A stretch of 11,129 nt of DNA from Lachnoclostridium sp. UBA7122 (GTDB lineage: Bacteria; Bacillota; Clostridia; Lachnospirales; Lachnospiraceae), in assembly GCA_002493085.1 (NCBI GenBank), contig DKXQ01000264.1:1262-12390 (forward strand), written 5' to 3'. Both the position numbers and the translations under genes were made by a program. The notes below the pieces were generated by a model. It saw nothing but the letters and a program-made list of their open reading frames with translations. It had not been told where the DNA came from and did no database searches. Positions 1-5,745 of the stretch are shown one piece after another (position 1 is the stretch's first letter; each line of letters opens with the position of its first letter).

Positions 1-4
1 AAGC

Positions 5-83
5 CTTCCAGAAGAATGCAGGAAACCACGCCGCTCATAATAGCGGCGTAAGTTTAACGTTGAGCGTATGGTTTGACGTTTAC
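5..83. repeat. 79-bp direct repeat, copy 1, with strong hairpin
   Basis: This is the first of two near-identical units starting 107 nt apart. It opens with CTTCCAGAAG, itself a small inverted repeat. It continues into a perfect 8-bp stem, ACGCCGCT (28-35) and AGCGGCGT (42-49), around the loop CATAAT, and closes with GGTTTGACGTTTAC (70-83). No open reading frame of note covers it. The GC-rich stem in AT-rich surroundings resembles intergenic REP- or MITE-like palindromic repeats, but I do not recognise the family. The unit may extend beyond the window edge. Confidence 0.85.
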
Positions 84-111
84 GGATTACCTGATGCCAT
101 GGTCAGATAGT

Positions 112-191
112 CTTCCAGAAGAATGCAGGAAGCCACGCCGCTCATAATAGCGGCGTTAAACTTAGTGTTGAGCGCATGGTTTGACGTTTAC
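112..191. repeat. 80-bp direct repeat, copy 2, with strong hairpin
   Basis: This is the second copy of the unit at 5-83, separated from it by 28 nt of unrelated sequence (84-111). The 8-bp stem is conserved exactly (135-142 with 149-156, loop CATAAT). The two copies differ at a few single bases (for example GGAAACC against GGAAGCC) and in one 8-bp block just after the stem, which is reverse-complemented between them. Conservation of the hairpin suggests either recent duplication or a structure kept at RNA or DNA level. Function is unknown. Confidence 0.85.
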
Positions 192-408
192 TATTACAAC
201 GAATATTAAGTAATTGGCAGTTTGGTTTGCCTATTTCCCTGATAGCACTACTCCCCAAGCCTCGACGTAGCCACCGCTACGCCTGCGTTTGTGAAGCAGC
301 ACTCTCAGAAAAATATTCTTCGCCAAACTATCCAAAACTTAATTTTCATTGTACTAGTTGTTATCATATGCCTCTATATTTATAGACAGCTTTTTTTTCA
401 GAAGGTTG
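192..408. other. Non-coding stretch between repeats and IS607 element
   Basis: I see no gene here. It holds a small perfect hairpin, CGTAGC (266-271) and GCTACG (276-281) with loop CACC, inside a GC-rich block (about 252-300) that stands out from the AT-rich DNA around it. A GTG-started frame on the plus strand from 291 would encode 78 residues with one hydrophobic stretch. It has no ribosome-binding site and runs antisense into tnpB, so I do not call it a gene. A weak AT hairpin, CTATA (373-377) and TATAG (380-384), precedes eight T's on the plus strand (391-398). Confidence 0.5.
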
Positions 409-441
409 TAATAAAAATAAAAAAAGGTGTACCAAAGTACA
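409..441 (-). terminator. Probable Rho-independent terminator after tnpB
   Basis: Read on the minus strand, TGTAC and GTACA form a 5-bp stem (428-441) around TTTG. It is followed by CC and then a long T-rich run (425 down to 411). It lies about 36 nt past the tnpB stop. The stem is short, so efficiency is uncertain. It could also mark the 3' limit of an omega-RNA or the edge of the element. Confidence 0.5.
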
Positions 442-600
442 GTTTGCACTCTTTGAGAAATTCAAGAAAGTACATTTTATACACAAGTAATTACTTGTAT
501 ATTTGGCATACTGCATACCTCTACTAAGTTCAACCATATTTGATTGTTCCAAGCTACTTTTTTTTCTAAATATTTTCTCATAATATTTAAAGACCCATTG
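428..600 (-). ncRNA. Candidate omega-RNA (reRNA) of TnpB; limits uncertain
   Basis: TnpB nucleases use a guide RNA transcribed from the 3' part of tnpB and the adjoining element end. The matching region here is the last codons of tnpB plus about 50 nt beyond. It holds a perfect 16-bp palindrome, ACAAGTAATTACTTGT (483-498), just inside the tnpB stop, a direct repeat GTATGC-A-GTATGC (minus strand, about 506-518), and the small hairpin at 428-441. The placement follows from the family. The structure and both ends are inference, because no covariance model could be run. Confidence 0.3.
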
Positions 601-1697
601 ATATCTGCATTGATATATTTACCTTCTTTACTTTTGTATAATCCCCTATATTTTCTTTTACCTTCATATTTTTTATGGTAACTTATCTTTTCCTGGTCTA
701 AAAAAGAACACTGGCTTGTATAAGATTCCTCTTGTTCCGCCAGTGTGATTCCATGTAATTGACATTTATACAAAAGCATTTCCTTAAATAAATAAAAAGG
801 TACCTCTACAAAATTTTGATTATTTCTTTTTCCCATTGCAATGTCTTGTTTCCATTCTTTGTTGTAACCTAACACTAAAGTGTTTATATCATTAGAAACT
901 AATTGATTCACTACATAGGTACTTGCTTTATGTAAATAATCCTTAATTTTATTCTTACGTTTTGCATAAATTCTATTTATCCGGTTAGAATTATATTTCC
1001 CCTGTGGTAATAAACTTTTTAATTTTGCTATCTTCTTATTTGCATACTGATTGATGCTTTTACATGGTTTACCGTTAACAATAAAAGGTTCTATTACATT
1101 TGAAGTAACCGCTGCTAAATTATTTACACCTAAATCAATACTTGCATATCTTCCATTTGCTGCCTTAATTGTACATTCCTTTTGATAACCTATAATAATG
1201 AAAAAACTATTAGCATTAGGTACAATCTCTACATAGCGTATATCCTCTTTAGGCAAACCCGTCTTGATTTCTATTCCTGTTTGTGATAACTTTACATATC
1301 CTTCTTTTACAAAAGAAATTGCACCTTTTTCATAATGTAATTTTTTTCTTCCTTTTACCTTATCTGCATACTTAGGGATTCGTACTGGTTTTTCATACTC
1401 TCCCTGCTGTTTCTTCTTTAAAAGTGAAAAAAAGGAATGAAAATCCTGCTCCACTAATTTTTGTACCCATTTCGATACTTTTGCTGGCAATGCTCTATAA
1501 TCAGACTGGTTTTGTTGTGTAAATTCTTTGTTTACCTGACAATAATTTAAGTATTCTTTTGTTTGAAAATAATGCTGTCTTACTGCATACAAAGTTGCAT
1601 TATAAAGATTCTTACTTAAAAAGCACAAATGATCTAATTCTTGATAATATTGGTGTTTATATGAGATATTATGAATTTCTACCTGTTCTATTAACAT
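477..1697 (-). CDS. IS607-type TnpB RNA-guided nuclease, RuvC fold
   Basis: This 406-residue protein is a full-length TnpB, the transposon-encoded ancestor of Cas12, which cuts DNA guided by an RNA from the element's own end. The N-terminal helical/beta part (about 1-180) precedes a split RuvC domain. RuvC-I is YASIDLGVNN with D188, and RuvC-III is INADINGSLNI with D365. At the usual RuvC-II glutamate (I-E-D-L type) the sequence reads VLGYNKEWKQ, with G277. The glutamates of EQEESYTS (321-328) are possible substitutes. The zinc-ribbon region after TSQCSF has only one cysteine (C330) instead of two CxxC pairs. From memory, a clade in clostridia and cyanobacteria shares the GYN-WKQ and YTS-CSFLD features. 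The ATG is preceded by GGAGG at 8-nt spacing. The gene is AT-rich and Lys/Tyr/Asn-rich compared with the host genes. Confidence 0.93.
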   Translation of the reverse strand: MLIEQVEIHNISYKHQYYQELDHLCFLSKNLYNATLYAVRQHYFQTKEYLNYCQVNKEFTQQNQSDYRALPAKVSKWVQKLVEQDFHSFFSLLKKKQQGEYEKPVRIPKYADKVKGRKKLHYEKGAISFVKEGYVKLSQTGIEIKTGLPKEDIRYVEIVPNANSFFIIIGYQKECTIKAANGRYASIDLGVNNLAAVTSNVIEPFIVNGKPCKSINQYANKKIAKLKSLLPQGKYNSNRINRIYAKRKNKIKDYLHKASTYVVNQLVSNDINTLVLGYNKEWKQDIAMGKRNNQNFVEVPFYLFKEMLLYKCQLHGITLAEQEESYTSQCSFLDQEKISYHKKYEGKRKYRGLYKSKEGKYINADINGSLNIMRKYLEKKVAWNNQIWLNLVEVCSMPNIQVITCV

Positions 1698-1744
1698 CGT
1701 CTTTACCTCCTTCCCCTGGAAAATAATAGAAAAGATTAACTTTT

Positions 1745-2404
1745 CTATTCCTCAGTGTCTTTTTCCAGTTCAATACAAATATCTTCTTTAACTTTTTTTC
1801 GCAGTCCATATAATTTCCCAGAAAAAGAATGAATGATGGAAATGATATCCTCTGCCAGTTCTTCCGACATTGTTTTATCTTCTGTTTCTGTACCCACAAC
1901 TACTATTTCCGTTTTATGAAAATCACAGATTAACTGCAAGTAATTAAAGCCAAACCGTGTCAATCTGTCTTTATAATTGATAAAAACACGGGACACCTTA
2001 TCCTCTTGAACCAATTTAATTAACCTCGTTATCCCCTTGCGGGTATCATTTAACCCACTTCCTGCCTCCGATATAATTTCTAAATTCTTTGGATTCTGGG
2101 TAACTGCAAACTGTGCTATATTTTGTATTTGCCTTTCTAAATCTCCCCGGTTTTTTTGTTTATGCGTAGAAACTCTTGCATATATAATATCTTTTCGATT
2201 TTTTTCTGTTTCCAGATAAAGATTTCTGTTTTTTAAAAAATCAATAAGAGAATCTTTTGGAATTAAGCGTCTTTTATTAACAAAAGTTTCTGAAAGTAAA
2301 CCATGAATACAATAATTCTGTATAGTTCTTGTACTAACCCCAATCATTTTAGCTACTTCTCCACTTTTGTAATAATCTTTTATTAAATCAACATCTTTTA
2401 CCAT
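1745..2404 (-). CDS. IS607-family serine recombinase transposase TnpA
   Basis: This 219-residue protein catalyses excision and integration of the element as a small serine recombinase. The N-terminus (about 11-58) is a MerR-like helix-turn-helix, with YKSGEVAKMIGVSTRTIQNY as the recognition part. This order, DNA-binding domain before catalytic domain, is typical of IS607. The catalytic domain starts at IIYARVST, with nucleophile S79 and R77, and includes the conserved KDRLTRFG (145-152). The C-terminus is a charged helix suited to oligomerisation. I place the start at 2404, where the ATG has AAAGGTGG upstream. A start at 2443 is open in frame but would lie within the predicted -10 region. The gap to tnpB is 47 nt, so the two are probably co-transcribed. 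Confidence 0.93.
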   Translation of the reverse strand: MVKDVDLIKDYYKSGEVAKMIGVSTRTIQNYCIHGLLSETFVNKRRLIPKDSLIDFLKNRNLYLETEKNRKDIIYARVSTHKQKNRGDLERQIQNIAQFAVTQNPKNLEIISEAGSGLNDTRKGITRLIKLVQEDKVSRVFINYKDRLTRFGFNYLQLICDFHKTEIVVVGTETEDKTMSEELAEDIISIIHSFSGKLYGLRKKVKEDICIELEKDTEE

Positions 2405-2421
2405 AAATCTTAACACCACCT

Positions 2422-2478
2422 TTGCATAGTTGTATAATATCACAACTATACAAGAAAATCAAGTGATATTTTCTTGTA
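2422..2478. repeat. Two overlapping inverted repeats over the tnpA promoter
   Basis: The first repeat pairs TTGCATAGTTGT (2422-2433) with ACAACTATACAA (2442-2453), 11 of 12 positions, 8-nt spacer. The second pairs TACAAGAAAAT (2449-2459) with ATTTTCTTGTA (2468-2478), perfect over 11 bp, again with an 8-nt spacer. Together they cover the -10 and -35 boxes of tnpA. They may be recombinase-binding sites at the element end, an autoregulatory operator, or both. IS607 TnpA carries its own MerR-type DNA-binding domain. Confidence 0.75.
2434..2462 (-). promoter_or_regulatory. tnpA promoter
   Basis: On the minus strand, TTGATT (2457-2462) and TATTAT (2434-2439) are separated by exactly 17 nt. This predicts a transcript beginning about 20 nt before the tnpA ATG at 2404. 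The -10 box falls in the spacer of a 12-bp inverted repeat, so binding of a protein there would block transcription. Confidence 0.7.
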
Positions 2479-2529
2479 GTTCTTTATTATCAAAATCAGT
2501 TGCAAACACCTTGCAATCCATAGCATCAG

Positions 2530-2556
2530 TTGAGGACAAAATACTTTTGACCCCAA
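2530..2556 (-). terminator. Hairpin at end of metY operon, no U-tract
   Basis: The minus-strand RNA can fold TTGGGG with CCTCAA (one G-U pair), a T-T mismatch, then CAAAA with TTTTG around a GTA loop. On the plus strand the G-U pair becomes an A-C mismatch, which favours a minus-strand RNA role. It begins 7 nt after the aminotransferase stop. It lacks the following T-run of a standard intrinsic terminator, possibly because the insertion element starts just beyond it. It could act as a 3' stabilising hairpin. Confidence 0.5.
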
Positions 2557-2563
2557 CATCATA

Positions 2564-3742
2564 TTATGTAATAATACTGCCAAGCCGTCCAAGTCTTGAA
2601 AGTGCTTCATCCAGTGTATTCTTTTCTCTTGCAAAGTGAAGCCGGATAAAGTTATTTACATCTTCTTTAAAAAAGCTTGAACCTGGTACTGCTGCCACAC
2701 CAATTTCCTTAACCATCCATTCACAGAACAAAAGATCTGTATAACCTCTGAACTGTGGCAAATCTAAAAACTTCTGGATGTCAGCCAGCACAAAGTATGT
2801 ACCTTGTGGAATATTGTGTTCAAGACCAATGCGGTCAAGCCCTGCAAGAAAATAGTCCCTCTTTTCTGTATAGAGCTGTCTTAGACCGTCATAATATGTG
2901 TCTGGCAGTTCCAGACCGGTCACTGCCGCTTCCTGTAGTGGTGCTGCCGCTCCTACTGTCAGGAAATCATGCACTTTTCTTGCACCTTCTATAACTTCCT
3001 CTGGCGCAATAATATAACCCAGACGCCATCCTGTGATGGAAAATGTCTTGGATAGTGAATTACATGTAACTGTATGTCCATACATATCTGGCAGGGCTGA
3101 CATATAAGTATGCATATATGGCTTATATACAAGATGTTCATACACTTCATCTGTAACTGCATAAGCATCATACTTTAATACCAGATGTCCTATAGCTTCA
3201 AGTTCCTCTTTTGTAAAGACTTTGCCGCATGGGTTGGACGGATTGCAGATAATTATTGCCTTTGCCCCATCCTTAAACCCCTTTTCTATCAAGTTTAAGT
3301 CAAAGTGGTAGTCTGGAGGCACAAGTGGTATATAAACAGGTTCTGCACCTGACAAAATTGCATCTGCTCCATAATTTTCATAAAATGGTGAAAAGACCAT
3401 AACTTTATCCCCTGGATTGCAAATAGTCATTATGGCGCACATCATCGCTTCTGTACCGCCACAGGTTATTACAATTTCCTTTTCAGGGTCTATATCAATG
3501 CCAGCTGCCCTGCCCTGTTTCCTTGCCAATGCTGCCCGCAGGTTCTCTGCACCGAATGTAACTGAATACTGGTGTGGTCCTTTATAAGCCACTTCTGCCA
3601 GCTTGTCTAACATTTCTTTTGGCGGGTCAAAATCAGGAAATCCCTGTGACAGATTAATTGCCCCATATTCATCACTGATTCTTGTCATACGCCGGATGAC
3701 AGAATCAGTAAATGATTTTACCCTGCTGCTTAGTTGTGGCAT
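2564..3742 (-). CDS. PLP-dependent class I/II aminotransferase
   Basis: This 392-residue fold-type I aminotransferase is soluble and transfers an amino group between an amino acid and a 2-oxo acid using pyridoxal phosphate. INLSQGFPDFDPP (29-41), the phosphate-loop region CGGTEAM, NPSNPCGKVF (167-176), TDEVYEHL (197-204) and the PLP-lysine motif SLSKTFSITGWRLGY (K232, C-terminal arginine nearby) are all present. The opening resembles the kynurenine/glutamine/methionine transaminase group. Given metY upstream, methionine or another sulfur amino acid is a plausible substrate, but specificity is not readable from sequence. The ATG has AAAGGA upstream and lies within the 3' end of the preceding gene (38-nt overlap), so translation is probably coupled. 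The C-terminus looks complete despite the nearby insertion element. Confidence 0.93.
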   Translation of the reverse strand: MPQLSSRVKSFTDSVIRRMTRISDEYGAINLSQGFPDFDPPKEMLDKLAEVAYKGPHQYSVTFGAENLRAALARKQGRAAGIDIDPEKEIVITCGGTEAMMCAIMTICNPGDKVMVFSPFYENYGADAILSGAEPVYIPLVPPDYHFDLNLIEKGFKDGAKAIIICNPSNPCGKVFTKEELEAIGHLVLKYDAYAVTDEVYEHLVYKPYMHTYMSALPDMYGHTVTCNSLSKTFSITGWRLGYIIAPEEVIEGARKVHDFLTVGAAAPLQEAAVTGLELPDTYYDGLRQLYTEKRDYFLAGLDRIGLEHNIPQGTYFVLADIQKFLDLPQFRGYTDLLFCEWMVKEIGVAAVPGSSFFKEDVNNFIRLHFAREKNTLDEALSRLGRLGSIIT

Positions 3743-4355
3743 TATTAATCTTCCTTTCTATTATATACTCTGCCGCTGCTTTCTGTGGCACACTATTTGT
3801 TTCTATGCCAAGTTTTAAAATTTCTTTATATATTTCTTTTTTTATGGGTTCTGGTATTTCCATTCCCTTAATATTTTCTCTGATAGTTCCAATATACCCA
3901 GCTATATCACCTATGCAGCATGGCATATTTTTTTCCATTTCTTCTTTAAGGTATTGTGATACTACAGGGCATTTTCCCCCGCTTGAAAATGCTGCTACCA
4001 CATCTTTCTGTCTAATATATGCTGGAAATATAAAACTGCAGTTTTCTATATCATCTACAGAGTTTACAGGAATCTTTTTTTCCATACACACTGTGTATAT
4101 ATCATGGTTAAGCGTCTTGTTGTCTGTGGCTGCAATGACAATATCATAATCTGCAATATATTCTAACTGTATCTGTGTTTCATAACATGTAACAGAATCC
4201 ATATCCCTGATTGGCTGGATTATTTTAGGTGCCACAACATAGACTTCTGCACCAAAGCCAGACATCACCTTCGCTTTACGCAGTGCAACTCTGCCTCCTC
4301 CAGCTATAAGACACTTTTTTCTGTTTATTTCTACAAACATTGGGAAGTATGCCAT
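3705..4355 (-). CDS. Precorrin-2 dehydrogenase / sirohydrochlorin ferrochelatase-type (siroheme synthase N-domain)
   Basis: This 216-residue protein corresponds to the CysG N-terminal/Met8p-like domain that oxidises precorrin-2 to sirohydrochlorin with NAD+ and in some members also inserts iron. An N-terminal Rossmann motif, LIAGGGRVALRKA (16-28), follows the typical YFPMFVEINRKKCL start. NSVDD (98-102) carries the conserved acidic catalytic position, and SSGGKCPVVSQYLKEEME (124-141) is the family signature. There is no methyltransferase domain, so uroporphyrinogen methylation must be done elsewhere. The start overlaps the metY stop as TAATG. The 3' end overlaps the aminotransferase by 38 nt. 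In context it probably supplies siroheme to an assimilatory or anaerobic sulfite reductase that feeds sulfide to MetY. Iron-insertion activity is uncertain. Confidence 0.92.
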   Translation of the reverse strand: MAYFPMFVEINRKKCLIAGGGRVALRKAKVMSGFGAEVYVVAPKIIQPIRDMDSVTCYETQIQLEYIADYDIVIAATDNKTLNHDIYTVCMEKKIPVNSVDDIENCSFIFPAYIRQKDVVAAFSSGGKCPVVSQYLKEEMEKNMPCCIGDIAGYIGTIRENIKGMEIPEPIKKEIYKEILKLGIETNSVPQKAAAEYIIERKINNATTKQQGKIIY

Positions 4356-5662
4356 TATGAAATTTCCTTAAATGCTTCGTCAAGGTCTTCAATAATATCA
4401 TCTATATTTTCAGTGCCTATTGAGAGCCTTATTGTATTTGGCTTTATGCCCTGTTCTTCCTGTTCTTTTTTATTAAGTTCTGCATGTGTAGTTGAAGCAG
4501 GATGTATTACAAGGGATTTAACATCTGCTACATTGGCAAGTAGTGAAAAAAGTTCAAGATTGTCTATAAATTCTTTTGCTTTCTGCTCATCACCTTTTAT
4601 TTCAAATGTAAATATTGAACCTCCGCCATTAGGAAAATATTTCTTGTAAAGCCTCTGCTGCCCTGCATCTTCTGTTACATATGGATGGTGGATTGCCTCT
4701 ACAAGCGGCTGTGTTTTAAGATAATCTATTACTTTAATAGTATTTTCAACATGTCTTTCTACCCTGAGTGACAATGTTTCTAAACCCTGTAAGAAAATCC
4801 ATGCATGGAATGGTGAAAGTGTTGCGCCCATATCACGTAACAGTATAGCCCGTATTCTTGTAACAAATGCAGCCTGGCCTGCAGCATCTGCAAAACTTAT
4901 TCCATGATAGCTTGGAACTGGCTCTGTAAACTGTGGGAATTTGCCTGATGCTTTCCAGTCAAATCTGCCGCTGTCTATAATAACACCGCCTATTGTTGTA
5001 CCATGCCCTCCGATAAACTTTGTAGCAGAGTGGACTACAATATCTGCACCATACTCTATAGGACGTATAAGGTATGGTGTTCCGAATGTATTGTCAATAA
5101 CAAGTGGTATATTATGTGCATGTGCAACCTTTGCAATAGCCTCAATATCTGAAACTTCTGAATTAGGATTGCCAAGTGTTTCAATATAAAGTGCTTTTGT
5201 GTTGTCTTGTATTGCGTTTTCAAATGCCGCAGGGTCTAATGGGTCAACAAATGTTGTCTTTATATTATAATCAGCAAGTGTATGCTGTAAAAGGTTATAC
5301 GTGCCTCCGTAAATATTCCTTGCTGCCACAATATGGTCCCCTGCAAATGCAAGGTTCTGTATAGTATATGTAACTGCTGCTGCTCCTGAGCTTGTTGCGA
5401 GCGCTGCCACACCACCTTCAAGTGCTGCCATCCTTTTTTCAAAGACATCCTCTGTAGGGTTTGTAAGCCTTCCATATATATTGCCTGCATCTTTAAGACC
5501 GAACCTGTCAGCCGCATGCTGTGCATTGTGGAATACATATGATGATGTCTGGTAAATCGGTACAGCCCTTGAATCTGTCACAGGGTCTGGGCTTTCCTGT
5601 CCTACATGTAACTGAAGTGTTTCAAATTTAAGATTTCTGTCTGCGTATGCTTTTTTTCCCAT
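4355..5662 (-). CDS. metY: O-acetylhomoserine sulfhydrylase (aminocarboxypropyltransferase)
   Basis: This enzyme makes homocysteine from O-acetyl-L-homoserine and sulfide, the direct sulfhydrylation route to methionine. It is a 435-residue PLP enzyme of the Cys/Met-metabolism family, and that length (about 420-440) separates it from the shorter cystathionine synthase/lyases (about 380). FETLQLHVGQ near the start, NIYGRLTNPT (61-70), TLGNPNSEV (162-170), VIDNTFGTPYL (188-198) and the PLP-lysine site HSATKFIGGHG (K215) are all typical. The C-terminus IRLSIGTENIDDIIEDL is the family end signature. I chose the ATG at 5662 because GGAGG lies 8 nt before it. The in-frame ATG at 5677 would put that site inside the gene. 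A strong promoter lies directly upstream, so this is the first gene of a three-gene unit. Confidence 0.95.
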   Translation of the reverse strand: MGKKAYADRNLKFETLQLHVGQESPDPVTDSRAVPIYQTSSYVFHNAQHAADRFGLKDAGNIYGRLTNPTEDVFEKRMAALEGGVAALATSSGAAAVTYTIQNLAFAGDHIVAARNIYGGTYNLLQHTLADYNIKTTFVDPLDPAAFENAIQDNTKALYIETLGNPNSEVSDIEAIAKVAHAHNIPLVIDNTFGTPYLIRPIEYGADIVVHSATKFIGGHGTTIGGVIIDSGRFDWKASGKFPQFTEPVPSYHGISFADAAGQAAFVTRIRAILLRDMGATLSPFHAWIFLQGLETLSLRVERHVENTIKVIDYLKTQPLVEAIHHPYVTEDAGQQRLYKKYFPNGGGSIFTFEIKGDEQKAKEFIDNLELFSLLANVADVKSLVIHPASTTHAELNKKEQEEQGIKPNTIRLSIGTENIDDIIEDLDEAFKEIS

Positions 5663-5695
5663 TGTATCTGCCTCCATTATTATTTTAACAGATAT

Positions 5696-5724
5696 ATAAT
5701 AATCTTATTTACATACTTTGTCAA
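5696..5724 (-). promoter_or_regulatory. metY promoter, near-consensus sigma-A type
   Basis: On the minus strand TTGACA (5719-5724) and TATTAT (5696-5701) are separated by 17 nt, a consensus -35 and a one-mismatch -10. It lies in the 83-nt gap between pyrD and metY. The predicted leader is only about 27 nt, too short for a SAM riboswitch or T-box, so control is more likely by a DNA-binding protein. Confidence 0.8.
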
Positions 5725-5734
5725 TAGGTAAATA
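5706..5734. promoter_or_regulatory. Inverted repeat flanking the metY -35 box, possible operator
   Basis: TATTTAC (5706-5712) and GTAAATA (5728-5734) form a perfect 7-bp inverted repeat with a 15-nt spacer that contains the -35 hexamer. The size and placement suit a dimeric repressor of sulfur-gene expression. I cannot assign it to a known regulator, and AT-rich DNA produces such repeats by chance fairly often. Confidence 0.4.
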
Positions 5735-5745
5735 GTTTAATTTTC

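Larger units (their letters stand above)
409..2525 (-). mobile_element. IS607-family insertion sequence (tnpA + tnpB); ends approximate
   Basis: The element has the classic IS607 layout: a serine-recombinase tnpA followed 47 nt later by tnpB on the same strand. It sits just beyond the last gene of a metabolic operon. IS607 elements make no target duplication and lack long terminal inverted repeats, so the exact ends cannot be read from one copy. The right end must lie between the tnpA promoter region (about 2480) and the operon-end hairpin (2530). The left end must lie beyond the tnpB stop, perhaps near the T-rich tract around 409-425. A 14-bp motif is shared in inverted orientation by both ends (491-504 and 2444-2457, 12 of 14 identical). 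Both genes look intact, so the element may be active. Confidence 0.75.

Noticed and set aside
5..191. Possible CRISPR array
   Set aside because: There are only two units, the repeats are about 80 bp rather than 25-40, the copies differ internally, and no cas genes are present.
291..527. Plus-strand 78-residue frame with a hydrophobic segment (GTG start)
   Set aside because: There is no ribosome-binding site, the tail is antisense to the tnpB 3' end, and composition follows the AT-rich DNA. It could be part of a repeat, but I cannot support it as a gene.
2405..2443. Upstream in-frame start for tnpA adding 13 residues
   Set aside because: It would begin upstream of the predicted transcription start, inside the promoter inverted repeats. 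The ATG at 2404 has a better-placed ribosome-binding site.
5663..5745. SAM riboswitch or T-box before metY
   Set aside because: The whole gap is 83 nt and the predicted leader about 27 nt, far too short for either.
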